This document shows, in pieces, positions 1 through 7,724 of a stretch of DNA of 32,519 bases. The notes below the pieces were generated by a model. The model did no database searches, had not been told where the DNA came from, and worked only from the letters and a program-made list of their open reading frames with translations. Made by a program: the position numbers and the translations under genes. Origin of the DNA: JANXVV01 sp038230975 (GTDB lineage Bacteria > Planctomycetota > Phycisphaerae > Tepidisphaerales > Tepidisphaeraceae); the NCBI GenBank assembly GCA_038230975.1, contig JBBRMF010000026.1, positions 1-32,519 on the forward strand. The letters are read 5' to 3'. The first letter of the stretch is position 1, and each line of letters begins with the position of its first letter.

Positions 1-2
1 TA

Positions 3-77
3 CTCCTCAACGCCATGCTCCGTGACCGGATCACCTGGACGGAATTGGCCGTCACGAAAAAAAATCAGCCGGCATAA
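3..77 (+). CDS. C-terminal end of a possible IS110-type transposase (partial)
   Basis: An open frame enters from the left edge and stops at TAA 75-77, giving 24 residues that begin LLNAMLRDRITW. The LLNAMLRD stretch resembles the C-terminal end of IS110/IS1111-family transposases, where a helix of the type KLLxILNAMxRD is common. Only the tail is visible, so no catalytic residue can be checked and the call rests on that short resemblance. It could equally be the end of an unrelated protein. No other insertion-sequence feature is visible downstream, apart from a palindromic repeat at 129-172. Confidence 0.35.
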   Translation, partial: LLNAMLRDRITWTELAVTKKNQPA

Positions 78-128
78 ATATGCTTCGAGGTTCACTTGAC
101 AAACAACACAGCCGCTGTGTCTTCTGCC

Positions 129-172
129 CGCCGACACGCACAGGTCTCGGAGTACCGCGACCTGTGGCACCC
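129..172. repeat. Palindromic repeat, ACAGGTC family (R1), single copy
   Basis: The core is CACAGGTC, a short loop containing GGAGTACCGC, and GACCTGTG, ending in GCACCC. The same sequence recurs as inverted pairs at 26787-26874 and 28007-28096. It lies between the possible transposase tail and the PIG-L gene. This is an intergenic repeat family; its mobilising enzyme is unknown. Confidence 0.8.
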
Positions 173-237
173 ACTAGGCGCGAAGAAACTCAGGAACCGT
201 AGTTATCGTGCCGTACTTCGATCGCTATCATATCGGC

Positions 238-912
238 ATGGCATCCATTCTCATCATCGGGCCGCATCCAGACGATCAGGAACTCGGCATGGGCGGTTCG
301 ATCGCGAAGTTCGTACGGCAAGGGCACAAGGTTCATCTGGTGGACATGACCAATGGCGAACCCACTCCACTGGGCTCACCCGAAATTCGCGCTCGTGAAT
401 CGGCGGCGGCGGCGAAAGTGCTCGGAGTTGAGCGCACGCTCGTGGGATTGCCGAATCGCCAGGTCGTGCATGATATTGCCTCGCGTCACAAACTGGCGGC
501 GGTGATTCGCAGGCACAAGGCGGATTGGTTGTTTGTGCCGTACCCGATTGATGCGCACCCGGATCACGTCGCGGTCACCAAAATCGCCGAGGATGCGCGG
601 TTCGATGCCAAGCTGACGAAGACTGACATTCCCGGTGAACCCTGTTATCCGAAGCGAGTGATCTACTATTTTTGTACGCACCTGCGGATGAATTTCACAC
701 CGAACTTTTGTATCGATATCAGCGACACGATTGAGTTGAAGCTGGAAGCGGTCAAGCAGTATCAAACGCAGTTCGCCGGGCCCAGCGGCCATGTGCCGGA
801 GATGGTGAAGAACATCACCGCTTATTTCGGAAGCCGCATCGGCACGGCGCATGCCGAGCCGTTTTTTACGTATGAGATGCTGGGGTTCGGGGGGGTGGAT
901 CAACTCATTTAG
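238..912 (+). CDS. PIG-L family deacetylase (LmbE-like)
   Basis: Predicted zinc-dependent N-deacetylase of the PIG-L/LmbE fold, a family acting on N-acetyl-sugar conjugates such as GlcNAc-malate in bacillithiol synthesis. From the ATG at 238 the product is 224 residues. Residues 3-16 read SILIIGPHPDDQEL, which carries the family's HPDD zinc/catalytic motif. A second metal-site motif, DAHPDHVAV, follows about 90 residues later. A GTG at 208 would add ten residues with no family similarity, so 238 is preferred, although neither start has a strong ribosome-binding site. The real substrate cannot be told: no other bacillithiol or glycan gene is nearby. The stop codon at 910-912 is immediately followed by a GTGG-type palindromic repeat. 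Confidence 0.85.
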   Translation: MASILIIGPHPDDQELGMGGSIAKFVRQGHKVHLVDMTNGEPTPLGSPEIRARESAAAAKVLGVERTLVGLPNRQVVHDIASRHKLAAVIRRHKADWLFVPYPIDAHPDHVAVTKIAEDARFDAKLTKTDIPGEPCYPKRVIYYFCTHLRMNFTPNFCIDISDTIELKLEAVKQYQTQFAGPSGHVPEMVKNITAYFGSRIGTAHAEPFFTYEMLGFGGVDQLI

Positions 913-940
913 TGGCGTGGGCGTCTCGCCCGCGTTTTCG
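912..940 (+). repeat. REP-like hairpin (R2 family), solo, at the stop codon of the deacetylase gene
   Basis: GTGG is followed by a CGTGGGCG / CGCCCGCG hairpin with a TCT loop and then TTTTCG. It shares its last base with the preceding TAG stop codon. The layout, a GTGG foot plus an 8-bp stem with a 3-nt loop, is that of REP sequences moved by RAYT transposases. Further copies are at 7577, 9047 and 21802. Confidence 0.8.
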
Positions 941-960
941 TTCGAGTTCGTCACGTAAAA

Positions 961-1740
961 TTATTGAATCGTCATCTCGATGGGACGGGAAACCTGTTCC
1001 TCGATCAGCGTTTTGGATTGCAGGTGATCAAGCACCTCCGGCAGATCCGCCAACTGTCGAATCACCACATCGGCGTGTCCACTCGATCGCGATGTTCCCC
1101 AGGGCTGCTTGAGAGCGGTTTTCATTCCCATACGGTGTGCGCCGACGATGTCGGTCTTCACGAGGTCGCCGACGAAAAGCGTTTCGGTCGCGCGCACGCC
1201 TAGTCGATCAATCGCGCTTTGGAAGATTCGACGATCCGGTTTTCGGTAACCGATGTCGCTGGAATAGACCCGAACCGGGAGAAGATCCAGCAAGCCGTGG
1301 AGATCGAGATGGCGATCGTGAATTGTCCCGGCGACGAATGTGTTGGACACCAGGCCGAGTTTGTATCCGGCGTTGCGCAGATCCCTCAGCGTCGCGGCCA
1401 GTCTGTCTTCAACATTCGAATGATCGATCAGCGGCGCGTACCAAATCCAGGCCAGCTCCAGCAGTGAAGCCTCACTGAGATGGATTCCGATTGCCGCGCA
1501 GAACGTTCGCAGCAATCGAAGTCCTTCAAATTCGCGACGGCGCAGTTTGGCCCAGAGGTAGGCCCATCGTACGGCCCTAAATTGCTTTCGGCAGTACACG
1601 TTGAATGCCGGCAACGGATGCCCGAGATCCTTGAGATACGCGTACGAATCGGCAGCGCCCTTGAGAAAAACAGCGCGCGTGTCCATAGGCTCAAAGTCGA
1701 TGAGCGTATCACCCAGATCGAAGAGTATTGCGCGGACCAT
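961..1740 (-). CDS. HAD-superfamily hydrolase, subfamily IA
   Basis: Predicted cytosolic phosphatase or dehalogenase-like hydrolase, 259 residues. All four HAD motifs are visible. Motif I is DLGDT at residues 8-12, with Asp8 the presumed nucleophile and Asp11 the general acid. Motif II is the Ser in LGLVSNT, motif III the Lys in YRKPD, and motif IV is VGDLVKTDIVGA. The helical region between motifs I and II fits the C1 cap of subfamily I. Substrate is unknown; YjjG-like nucleotidases and phosphoglycolate phosphatases share this architecture. The gene starts 8 bases after the stop of the small secreted protein upstream on the same strand, so the two probably share a transcript. No clear Shine-Dalgarno sequence precedes the ATG. 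Confidence 0.85.
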   Translation of the reverse strand: MVRAILFDLGDTLIDFEPMDTRAVFLKGAADSYAYLKDLGHPLPAFNVYCRKQFRAVRWAYLWAKLRRREFEGLRLLRTFCAAIGIHLSEASLLELAWIWYAPLIDHSNVEDRLAATLRDLRNAGYKLGLVSNTFVAGTIHDRHLDLHGLLDLLPVRVYSSDIGYRKPDRRIFQSAIDRLGVRATETLFVGDLVKTDIVGAHRMGMKTALKQPWGTSRSSGHADVVIRQLADLPEVLDHLQSKTLIEEQVSRPIEMTIQ

Positions 1741-1748
1741 GGGTCAGA

Positions 1749-2021
1749 TTATTTCGTTTTTTTCACTTCGATGTTGTCAGCGATCATCTTATATTCGATC
1801 GTGACTTTCTCGCCGATTTTCAGCGTGCCGGTGACCGTCGTCGCGGCGGTGCGCTCAATTTCCCATTTTTCATCATCCGGTTTCTGCACGGTGATGAGTT
1901 TGTCATCCAGGGCAATGACCTTTCCGGTGACCTGGTACTTCTTGGCCGCAAACGCGGCCGAGGGAAGCAGCAGGGCGGTGGCGATCGACAGCATGATCAA
2001 AATCGTTTTCCAGCTTCGCAT
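1749..2021 (-). CDS. Small secreted protein, 90 residues
   Basis: Residues 1-25 form a typical signal peptide: basic start, hydrophobic core LIMLSIATALLLPSA and an AFA-A cleavage site. The mature part, about 65 residues, is rich in beta-strand-forming and charged residues (YQVTGKVIALDDKLITVQ, then IERTAATTVTGTLKIGEKV). It reads like a small OB-type or DUF5666-like barrel with a GxV.xID.xxxTV pattern. Family membership is inference. AGGAG lies 7 bases before the ATG, which fixes the start. It probably heads a two-gene transcript with the HAD hydrolase. A periplasmic location is expected; the function is unknown. Confidence 0.75.
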   Translation of the reverse strand: MRSWKTILIMLSIATALLLPSAAFAAKKYQVTGKVIALDDKLITVQKPDDEKWEIERTAATTVTGTLKIGEKVTIEYKMIADNIEVKKTK

Positions 2022-2158
2022 AGCGCACTCCTAAAAAAAGGTTTCCCCGGGAACGGGGCGGATCAAGGGGATCCAAAAGAATGTTCCCCAAAACTAAATT
2101 TTCACAAACTATACTGGTTGGAGTACTTTGATAGAAGCAAAATATAAGGAACTCATTT

Positions 2159-3463
2159 ATGTTCGCTCGATACAACCAAGAAATGCGACACACCCTCGTA
2201 TCAACAGCCGTGCTTCTAACGGCGATGATTGGGGTCCTTCTATCTCGAAGTATCTCACTTCGCGCAGCGATCGTTCCGGTCCAATCTACGGTGACGTACT
2301 CGCAGCACATCGCTCCGTTAATCTACGCGAACTGCACAGCCTGCCATCGCGACGGGGAGACGGCACCGTTTTCACTGACGAACTACGCTGAAGCAAAAAA
2401 ACACTCCAAGCAGATGGCCGATGTCACCTCCCGTCGAATTATGCCCCCTTGGCGGGCGGAAGTGGGTCATGGCGATTTTCTCGGGGAACGGCGGTTGACC
2501 GACTCGCAGATCGCACAACTGCAACAATGGGTTAAAGAAGGTTGCCCGGAAGGGGATCGGGCTGCGACCCCGGAACCGCCTAAGTTTACTTCCGGATGGC
2601 AACTGGGTGAGCCGGATCTGATCGTGAAGATGTCCGATCCTTACACGCTTCAGGCCGAGGGGCGCGATCGGTATGAGTGCTTTGCCATCCCCATTCACAT
2701 CCCTGAAGGAAAGTATCTCAAAGCGGTTGAGTTTCGACCGGGCAATCGGCGAATTGTACACCACGCCGTTTTGGCGACCCTTAAACATGGGATGGCCGAC
2801 TGGATGATGAAGGCCGGTGGAGGGAAGAGTTTTTCCAGCGGGCTCGTGGCTCCGGGCGACCGGTTGCCGGGGTCATTGGGTTTGTGGACGCCGGGTTATG
2901 AGGCGCGTCCACTTCCGGAAGGTTATGCGGCGGAGTGGCCGACGGATTGCGATCTGGTCCTGCAACTTCATCTGCATCCCAGCGGCAAACCAGAGGTGGA
3001 GCAGTCAACCGTCGGGCTTCATCTCACGAGTGAAAAACCGACTGGCAAAATGAAGTCGATGGTGATGCTCGATAAAACCCTCGACATCGCGCCCGGCGAC
3101 GGAAACTACGAGATTCGAGAATCAAAGACCCTGAAATCCGCCGTCGATGCTTACGGAATTTTCCCGCATATGCATCTGCTCGGACACACGGTGGATGTCA
3201 CCGCCACGCTGCCCGATGGAACCACGCGCCCGATGATTTCCGTCCGCGACTGGGATTTTAACTGGCAGAATTATTACCAGTACGCCAAACCTTTCCGCCT
3301 GCCCGCAGGCACCCGGCTTGATGCCCGCTGGACGTTCGACAACTCCGCCTCCAACCCGGCCAATCCCAGTCAGCCTCCAAGGCGAGTGACATTCGGTGAA
3401 CAAACCACCAATGAAATGGCGGCGCTGATTCTCGATGTGATGCCGGTGAAAGATGCGAAATAG
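2159..3463 (+). CDS. Secreted cytochrome c / copper type II monooxygenase-like fusion
   Basis: Predicted periplasmic redox protein of 434 residues. An N-terminal hydrophobic segment (about residues 10-36) is a signal peptide or anchor. A c-type haem motif CTACH is at residues 59-63, with downstream IMPPW as seen in such cytochrome domains. The rest matches copper type II, ascorbate-dependent monooxygenases (PHM/DBH-like). Likely copper ligands are His201-His202 (VHHAVL), the HLH at 271-273, HMH at 337-339 with His343, and Met420 in NEM. AAGGA lies 8-9 bases before the ATG at 2159, supporting this start; an internal Met at residue 9 is an alternative. The substrate is unknown. Haem plus copper in one chain suggests internal electron transfer. 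Confidence 0.8.
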   Translation: MFARYNQEMRHTLVSTAVLLTAMIGVLLSRSISLRAAIVPVQSTVTYSQHIAPLIYANCTACHRDGETAPFSLTNYAEAKKHSKQMADVTSRRIMPPWRAEVGHGDFLGERRLTDSQIAQLQQWVKEGCPEGDRAATPEPPKFTSGWQLGEPDLIVKMSDPYTLQAEGRDRYECFAIPIHIPEGKYLKAVEFRPGNRRIVHHAVLATLKHGMADWMMKAGGGKSFSSGLVAPGDRLPGSLGLWTPGYEARPLPEGYAAEWPTDCDLVLQLHLHPSGKPEVEQSTVGLHLTSEKPTGKMKSMVMLDKTLDIAPGDGNYEIRESKTLKSAVDAYGIFPHMHLLGHTVDVTATLPDGTTRPMISVRDWDFNWQNYYQYAKPFRLPAGTRLDARWTFDNSASNPANPSQPPRRVTFGEQTTNEMAALILDVMPVKDAK

Positions 3464-3504
3464 AGTTGCCTCAACGATGAAAGATGTTTCGCTGATATCT
3501 CTCT

Positions 3505-3906
3505 TTAAGCGCCCGAGAGTAATTTAACCACGTGCCAATCTTTATCGATGAGAACAACACAGAAACCCCCGGGCGTTTTTACAAGTTCAAGGACTTTCCC
3601 AAGTTGATCGATCGTGTATCCGATTCCGCTGACCATCACTGACCAGCGATCACCTTCTCGCTTGACGATAAATTCAAAATTCGAAGGTTGGCTTAGATTC
3701 TTTTCGACTGCAGCCTTCGCTATTAAAATTGCCTTGCATTCATCGGATGACAAATCCTGAACTTGCTTAATTGTAAAACTGGCAAACCACCCGGGCGGTC
3801 CCGAAGGTTCTGACGACATCGGATGGACCGAGGAATCAGATTGATACGTCGATGCAGCGCATCCGCAAATCAAAAACAGAAGAATGATCGAAAGTGTCTG
3901 CCTCAT
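3505..3906 (-). CDS. Small lipoprotein, unknown function
   Basis: The product has 133 residues. The N-terminus MRQTLSIILLFLICGC is a lipoprotein signal with lipobox LICGC, giving Cys16 as the lipidated residue. A Ser/Pro-rich linker follows, then a compact domain (about residues 50-130) with an AxxIAKAAVEKN helix, a SxFEFIVKREGDRWSVMV strand pair and a final VVLIDKDWHVVKLLSG hairpin. This resembles the NTF2-fold immunity-type or peptidase-propeptide-like small domains, but I cannot assign a family. Expected to be membrane-anchored facing the periplasm. It is flanked by unrelated genes on both sides. No strong ribosome-binding site is visible. Confidence 0.65.
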   Translation of the reverse strand: MRQTLSIILLFLICGCAASTYQSDSSVHPMSSEPSGPPGWFASFTIKQVQDLSSDECKAILIAKAAVEKNLSQPSNFEFIVKREGDRWSVMVSGIGYTIDQLGKVLELVKTPGGFCVVLIDKDWHVVKLLSGA

Positions 3907-3979
3907 TGCGGAAGTAATTTATATTCAAATTCATGGCTCGAAGACAAATGCCGGTACCCCAAACGCATTCTCAAGAATA

Positions 3980-4630
3980 TCAAGTCAGTTTGGTAACACG
4001 CCGTCGCCCCAACAGCCCGATGCACCCGCCGATTCCCGCAATCGCCATCACGCTCGGCTCCGGCACGGCCACAACGTTGATCGTTGCCACCTGCGATCCA
4101 AATGGAACAGCCACCCCGTCAATCAGGTTATACCCGGCATGATTTGAGCAATAGTATGTGTAGCTGCCGGGCGTCAAAAAGGTATGGCTGAAGGTATCCC
4201 CCGGCGAAAATAGGAATCCCGAATCAAATGATTCCGGGTCACCCGGCAGCGAAGTGATCGTATGCGCCGCGTGGGTTCCCTGATCCATGGTCCAGGTCAC
4301 GGTATCGCCGACGGCAATCGTGATATCGCCTGAGCCGCCGGTGTTTCCGCTGCCTTGCGAATAATAGTTGAATCCTCTGTTATCGCCGGCAAACAGATTG
4401 AACGAATCGGATGCGGGTTGCGCCGTCCGGTTAGCCGAGTTGGCCGTGAGCGAAGGGGTTGAGATTGGCGGACTGCCCAGCGCGTGGGTCAGCATCATCG
4501 TTTCAATGCAATGGCAAGGTTCCGACGTGTTGGTGTTTAGACAAGCCTGCGCCGATCCTGCGGTAAGCCAGATCGTGGCTACGAGTCCCCATGCGCCGAA
4601 AACAGATTGGCGAAAATGCGATGAAAACAT
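3980..4630 (-). CDS. PEP-CTERM cupredoxin-like secreted protein
   Basis: Secreted blue-copper-like protein, 216 residues. A start at 4630 is chosen because GGAGG lies 8 bases upstream and the product then begins with a normal signal peptide ending GSAQA. Residues 75-187 form a plastocyanin-like domain: DITIAVGDTVTWT, His123, FSPGDTFSHTF, then YYCSNHAGYN with Cys161 and His164. These supply the Cys and both His copper ligands. The usual axial Met is not in its normal place: the residues after His164 are AGYNLIDG. The C-terminus is a PEP-CTERM sorting signal: VPEPS at 189-193, a hydrophobic segment, and the RRR basic tail. It is therefore probably processed by an exosortase. A longer frame reaching 4720 has no supporting signals. 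Confidence 0.85.
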   Translation of the reverse strand: MFSSHFRQSVFGAWGLVATIWLTAGSAQACLNTNTSEPCHCIETMMLTHALGSPPISTPSLTANSANRTAQPASDSFNLFAGDNRGFNYYSQGSGNTGGSGDITIAVGDTVTWTMDQGTHAAHTITSLPGDPESFDSGFLFSPGDTFSHTFLTPGSYTYYCSNHAGYNLIDGVAVPFGSQVATINVVAVPEPSVMAIAGIGGCIGLLGRRRVTKLT

Positions 4631-5035
4631 CACTCGTGCCTCCGAACCGTTGGCGAGTGTCGACTGCCGCGACACGCTTCTGGCATTGCCCTGCTCTTTG
4701 CTTCGGAATAGTACCGTCATAACGATACTGGCGCAATCAAATTAATGTTCTGTTTTTTTGATGGAAACATCGGTTGGATCCAGTTAGAACTCTCTGCAGG
4801 CTTCTGCGATACGATCTGAGCCGTTCAATGCCTTAGATCGCCTGATCCGCAAAAGCCGATTAAATGGAATATTCGTTGAACGGAGTACAGCGAGAAGAAG
4901 AAATACATTGGTATTGCACCGCAGAAATAGAACAGTTTGCAGAGTGGCATCAATATTTGTCCTGCAACGTCAATCATGGAAAATCGGCGAAGACAAAAAC
5001 GCGAACTTTCCCTCCCGAGCGACTAAGATTGCCGC
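4631..5035. other. Intergenic stretch with no recognised feature
   Basis: About 400 bases separate the divergent cupredoxin and esterase genes. Short frames exist, but none has a ribosome-binding site or family resemblance. Promoters for both genes probably lie here; I cannot point to convincing -35/-10 pairs. Confidence 0.5.
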
Positions 5036-5923
5036 ATGCAATGTAGCGTCTCTCGCGCCCTTCATCGGGGAACGATTCTTTTACTGCTCATCATCACCAG
5101 CCTTACCACCGGCTGCACGAAGTTCGATATCCTGAATGCGACGGTTCCCTCCTGCGGCTATCAGCGCACCGTCGGTTTATCGTACGGCAGCATCCCGCGC
5201 CAGAAACTGGACGTCTATCGCCCTCGAAACTGCGCGGCCCATGCGAACCCCGGATCACCCGTCGTCATTTTCTTTTACGGGGGTTACTGGACGAACGGCG
5301 AAAAAAACGACTACGGATTTGCGGGGGAAGCCATCACGCGCGAAGGATTCGTTGGCGTAGTTCCCGACTACAGACTCTACCCCGAAACAACCTTCCCCGG
5401 TTTTATTGAAGATGGAGCGATGGCGGTTCGCTGGGTGCATGATCACATCGATCAATTCGGGGGCGATCCGAATCGAATTTATCTCATGGGACACTCCGCA
5501 GGCGCGCACACCGTGGCCTTGCTCACGCTCGATCCGGTGTACTTTAAGAACGTCGGTTTGAACCAGGATGCCATTCGAGCCAGCATCGGGATGTCGGGCC
5601 CGTATAACTTTGTGCCGGATCAATGGAATGCTGCCGCGTTCAACACGACGCCGGGAGTCATCTCCGATCCACGCATTGAACCGATCCATTTTGCCAACGG
5701 CCACTCCAAGCCGATTTTGTTGATGCAAGGGGTTCACGATGAGTACATCAAGCCCAAGGATGCCCAGGAACTCGCTGCCGCCATTCAGAAACACGGCGGC
5801 CAGGCGAAGGTGCTGCTCTATCCAAAACTAGGTCATGCCGACATGGTGCTTGCGATGGCCTGGTCATTCCGGTGGCTCGGCCCGGTGATGCACGATGTCG
5901 CGGAATTTATTCACCAGCACTAA
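5036..5923 (+). CDS. Lipoprotein alpha/beta hydrolase (BD-FAE/esterase-like)
   Basis: Predicted membrane-anchored carboxylesterase, 295 residues. A signal segment ends in lipobox TTGC with Cys27. The alpha/beta-hydrolase core follows: an oxyanion-type motif FFYGGYW at 79-85 (Tyr in place of the first His of the usual HGG), the nucleophile elbow GHSAGA with Ser154, an acid in VHDEYI and a His in LGHADMV. The order and spacing fit the BD-FAE/carboxylesterase group, which often removes acyl or feruloyl groups from polysaccharides. The natural substrate is unknown. No strong Shine-Dalgarno sequence precedes the ATG at 5036. The gene lies alone, with convergent neighbour TMEM175 ending 10 bases downstream. 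Confidence 0.82.
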   Translation: MQCSVSRALHRGTILLLLIITSLTTGCTKFDILNATVPSCGYQRTVGLSYGSIPRQKLDVYRPRNCAAHANPGSPVVIFFYGGYWTNGEKNDYGFAGEAITREGFVGVVPDYRLYPETTFPGFIEDGAMAVRWVHDHIDQFGGDPNRIYLMGHSAGAHTVALLTLDPVYFKNVGLNQDAIRASIGMSGPYNFVPDQWNAAAFNTTPGVISDPRIEPIHFANGHSKPILLMQGVHDEYIKPKDAQELAAAIQKHGGQAKVLLYPKLGHADMVLAMAWSFRWLGPVMHDVAEFIHQH

Positions 5924-5933
5924 ATCATCCGAA

Positions 5934-6506
5934 TCACTCGCTCGTTTCCATCCGGCGATCCGGTAAAAAATACATCACCGCCGGCAATACGATCAACAGC
6001 ATCGCCAACCGCACGGAAACATACGCCGCCGGAACGGTGGCAGCGGAGATGACCATGGCGATAAGATTCTTCCGCGCCATCTGCGCATTTAAAGCGACAA
6101 ACTTTGCATCCTGCGAGTGTTGTCGCGCGATCGCCGCCTGAAGAAATGAGTAGGCGACGGCAGACGTTGTCTGCACCCCTCCGTAAAACGCCACGGACAA
6201 CGGCGCGGCGTGCGTCTGCCCCATATACGCCGTCGCGAATGGCATCAGCGACAGCCAGAAAAGCAGATTCAAATTCAGCCAGAGAATCGCGCCATTGACA
6301 TGCCGAATCAGGTGAATCATGTGATGGTGATTCACCCAGTAGATCGCCACGAGCACAAAACTCAGCGCGTAACTTGAGAACAACGGAAGCAATCGAACAA
6401 GCGCTTTCGGCGACCCATCCAACGGCACCTTCAGCTCCAGCACCATGATCGTAATAATGATCGCAATCACACCATCACTGAACGCTTCAAGACGCGTAGC
6501 TTTCAT
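5934..6506 (-). CDS. TMEM175/DUF1211-family potassium channel-like membrane protein
   Basis: Predicted integral membrane protein of 190 residues with about six hydrophobic helices. From the ATG at 6506 it begins MKATRLEAFSDGVIAIIIT, which is the family signature: the FSDG segment in helix 1 contributes to the ion filter of bacterial TMEM175 channels. A second helix carries LVAIYWVNHHHMIHL, a typical family helix followed by His residues. Upstream in-frame codons to 6569 would add 21 residues before the signature, and they are not supported. Bacterial homologues assemble as tetramers and conduct K+. Conductance here is inferred from family only. The gene converges on the esterase gene. Confidence 0.85.
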   Translation of the reverse strand: MKATRLEAFSDGVIAIIITIMVLELKVPLDGSPKALVRLLPLFSSYALSFVLVAIYWVNHHHMIHLIRHVNGAILWLNLNLLFWLSLMPFATAYMGQTHAAPLSVAFYGGVQTTSAVAYSFLQAAIARQHSQDAKFVALNAQMARKNLIAMVISAATVPAAYVSVRLAMLLIVLPAVMYFLPDRRMETSE

Positions 6507-6553
6507 TTTGCCGCTCAAGTTTGCCACAGATCCACATACCGCAAAACTTACTA

Positions 6554-6633
6554 GCCACAGATGGGACACAGATTCGCACAGATGAAAACAAAAAATTCTT
6601 CTTATCCATATTCATCCGTGCCCCATCTGTGGC
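6554..6633. repeat. Imperfect palindrome with GCCACAGATGGG ends
   Basis: GCCACAGATGGGACACAGAT on the left is matched in inverse by CCGTGCCCCATCTGTGGC on the right, around an A/T-rich centre. It lies between the NTF2-like gene stop and the TMEM175 start. ACACAGATG-type repeats are frequent intergenic elements in planctomycetes and relatives. It could act as a transcript end for the NTF2-like gene. Confidence 0.7.
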
Positions 6634-6642
6634 GAATTATTC

Positions 6643-7020
6643 TTACATCCCTGGCATCGGTGCGTAGAAGAATTCTTCGCGGACGACTTTCCCGTTCGAG
6701 ACGGTATACAAACCGGTTTCGCTCATCTGCATTCGCTTGCCACTTGGCTTGTTCGTCACATCCATGTCGAACTTCACGATGAACTGGTCGCCATGCACGA
6801 AAGGGCCTTCGACCTTTGAGCTATGAATCTCGTGATTGTTCGTCCACCATTCGCCCTTGCCCATGACGGCGGTATATCCTTGCGTTTCAGCAGGCATTCC
6901 GCCCATCGCCATCGGTTCAACGCTCGCGATGTCCTTGCTGTAAAGCGTCTCCATCGCCTTCATGAAGTCACCCTTTTTGCACAACGCCACCAATTCCGCT
7001 GCTACTTCGGTCGTGTTCAT
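6643..7020 (-). CDS. NTF2-like / SnoaL-like domain protein
   Basis: A 125-residue single-domain protein. The N-terminal helices (TTEVAAELVALCKKGDFMKAMETLYSKDI) and following strands (EWWTNNHEIHSSKVEGPFVHGDQFIVKFDMDVT, then ETGLYTVSNGKVVREEFFY) match the cone-shaped NTF2/SnoaL fold. That fold supports both small isomerases and ligand-binding proteins. There is no signal peptide, so it is expected in the cytoplasm. AAGGA sits 7 bases before the ATG, supporting the start. Nothing nearby suggests a pathway, so a specific role is not assigned. Confidence 0.8.
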   Translation of the reverse strand: MNTTEVAAELVALCKKGDFMKAMETLYSKDIASVEPMAMGGMPAETQGYTAVMGKGEWWTNNHEIHSSKVEGPFVHGDQFIVKFDMDVTNKPSGKRMQMSETGLYTVSNGKVVREEFFYAPMPGM

Positions 7021-7158
7021 AATAGATCCTTCCGATCAGAAAATAGGGCTCCCGCCGGACCCTTGCCGGCGCGTCGAAATAGCATACATGAGCAATTCAT
7101 TTTCGCACGTTAATTTTCGATCAAGATGGGATTCGTTTGCCATTGAACAAACGTCGCT

Positions 7159-7545
7159 TTACACGCTCGCCAATTCAGCCAGGCACCTCGGGCAGAGGCA
7201 ATCCTCATATGCACGGCTGAGCCATTTTAACGTCGCCGGACTCAACTTGACCTTCTCGCACCAACACCCGTCACTCTGACATTCAAACGCGCCCCCGCAT
7301 TTTCCGCAGGCTTTCGGAACCGCCCTGCAGCCGTCCGCTGATTTTGACAACTCCGAAGGATACGGACAGTTGCGGCAACCGGTATCGCAGCACGTTCCCC
7401 GCGCGGTCAAAAAAGCGTTAGACAGCGCCCCATTCTGATCCAGCAACGGCAACAATGCCTCCCCGCACACGCCGCATGTCTCACGCGACGTCGCCTGCTG
7501 TGTCTCCAGACATTTCGGGCAGAATCGTAGTAGACGACAGGGCAT
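7159..7545 (-). CDS. Cysteine-rich CWC-type protein, putative metal binding
   Basis: A 128-residue protein from the ATG at 7545, where GGAAG lies 7 bases upstream. It has three Cys clusters. An N-terminal CPKCL...CGVCGE pair resembles a zinc ribbon. The middle has CCDTGCRNCPYP, as in the DUF5522 family. The C-terminal CGKCGGAFECQSDGCWCEKV...CLCPRC matches the cysteine-rich CWC family. Binding of zinc or another metal is likely; the function is unknown. The frame extends upstream to 7602, but those 19 codons translate a REP-like repeat (MRGQDAHATT), so they are not part of the gene. Confidence 0.75.
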   Translation of the reverse strand: MPCRLLRFCPKCLETQQATSRETCGVCGEALLPLLDQNGALSNAFLTARGTCCDTGCRNCPYPSELSKSADGCRAVPKACGKCGGAFECQSDGCWCEKVKLSPATLKWLSRAYEDCLCPRCLAELASV

Positions 7546-7576
7546 ATCAATCTTCCGTATATCGGAAACAGTGGTT

Positions 7577-7602
7577 GTGGCGTGGGCGTCCTGCCCGCGC
7601 AT
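7577..7602 (+). repeat. REP-like hairpin (R2 family), solo
   Basis: GTGG is followed by CGTGGGCG, a short loop and GCCCGCGC, as at 912. It overlaps the false upstream extension of the Cys-rich protein frame and lies in the gap before the next plus-strand gene. Confidence 0.75.
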
Positions 7603-7724
7603 TTCTTTATCAGGCCACTTTCATTCGATCATTCTACAGGAACGGATCGAGACCGAACATTGATTGCGACCTTCAAAAATCTCGATCGAACGACGTCGGA
7701 AAGCGTGAATCACAGGTTCTTGGT

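Noticed and set aside
376..954. Long minus-strand frame opposite the PIG-L gene
   Set aside because: No family motif and no ribosome-binding site; the plus strand has clear PIG-L motifs over the same bases.
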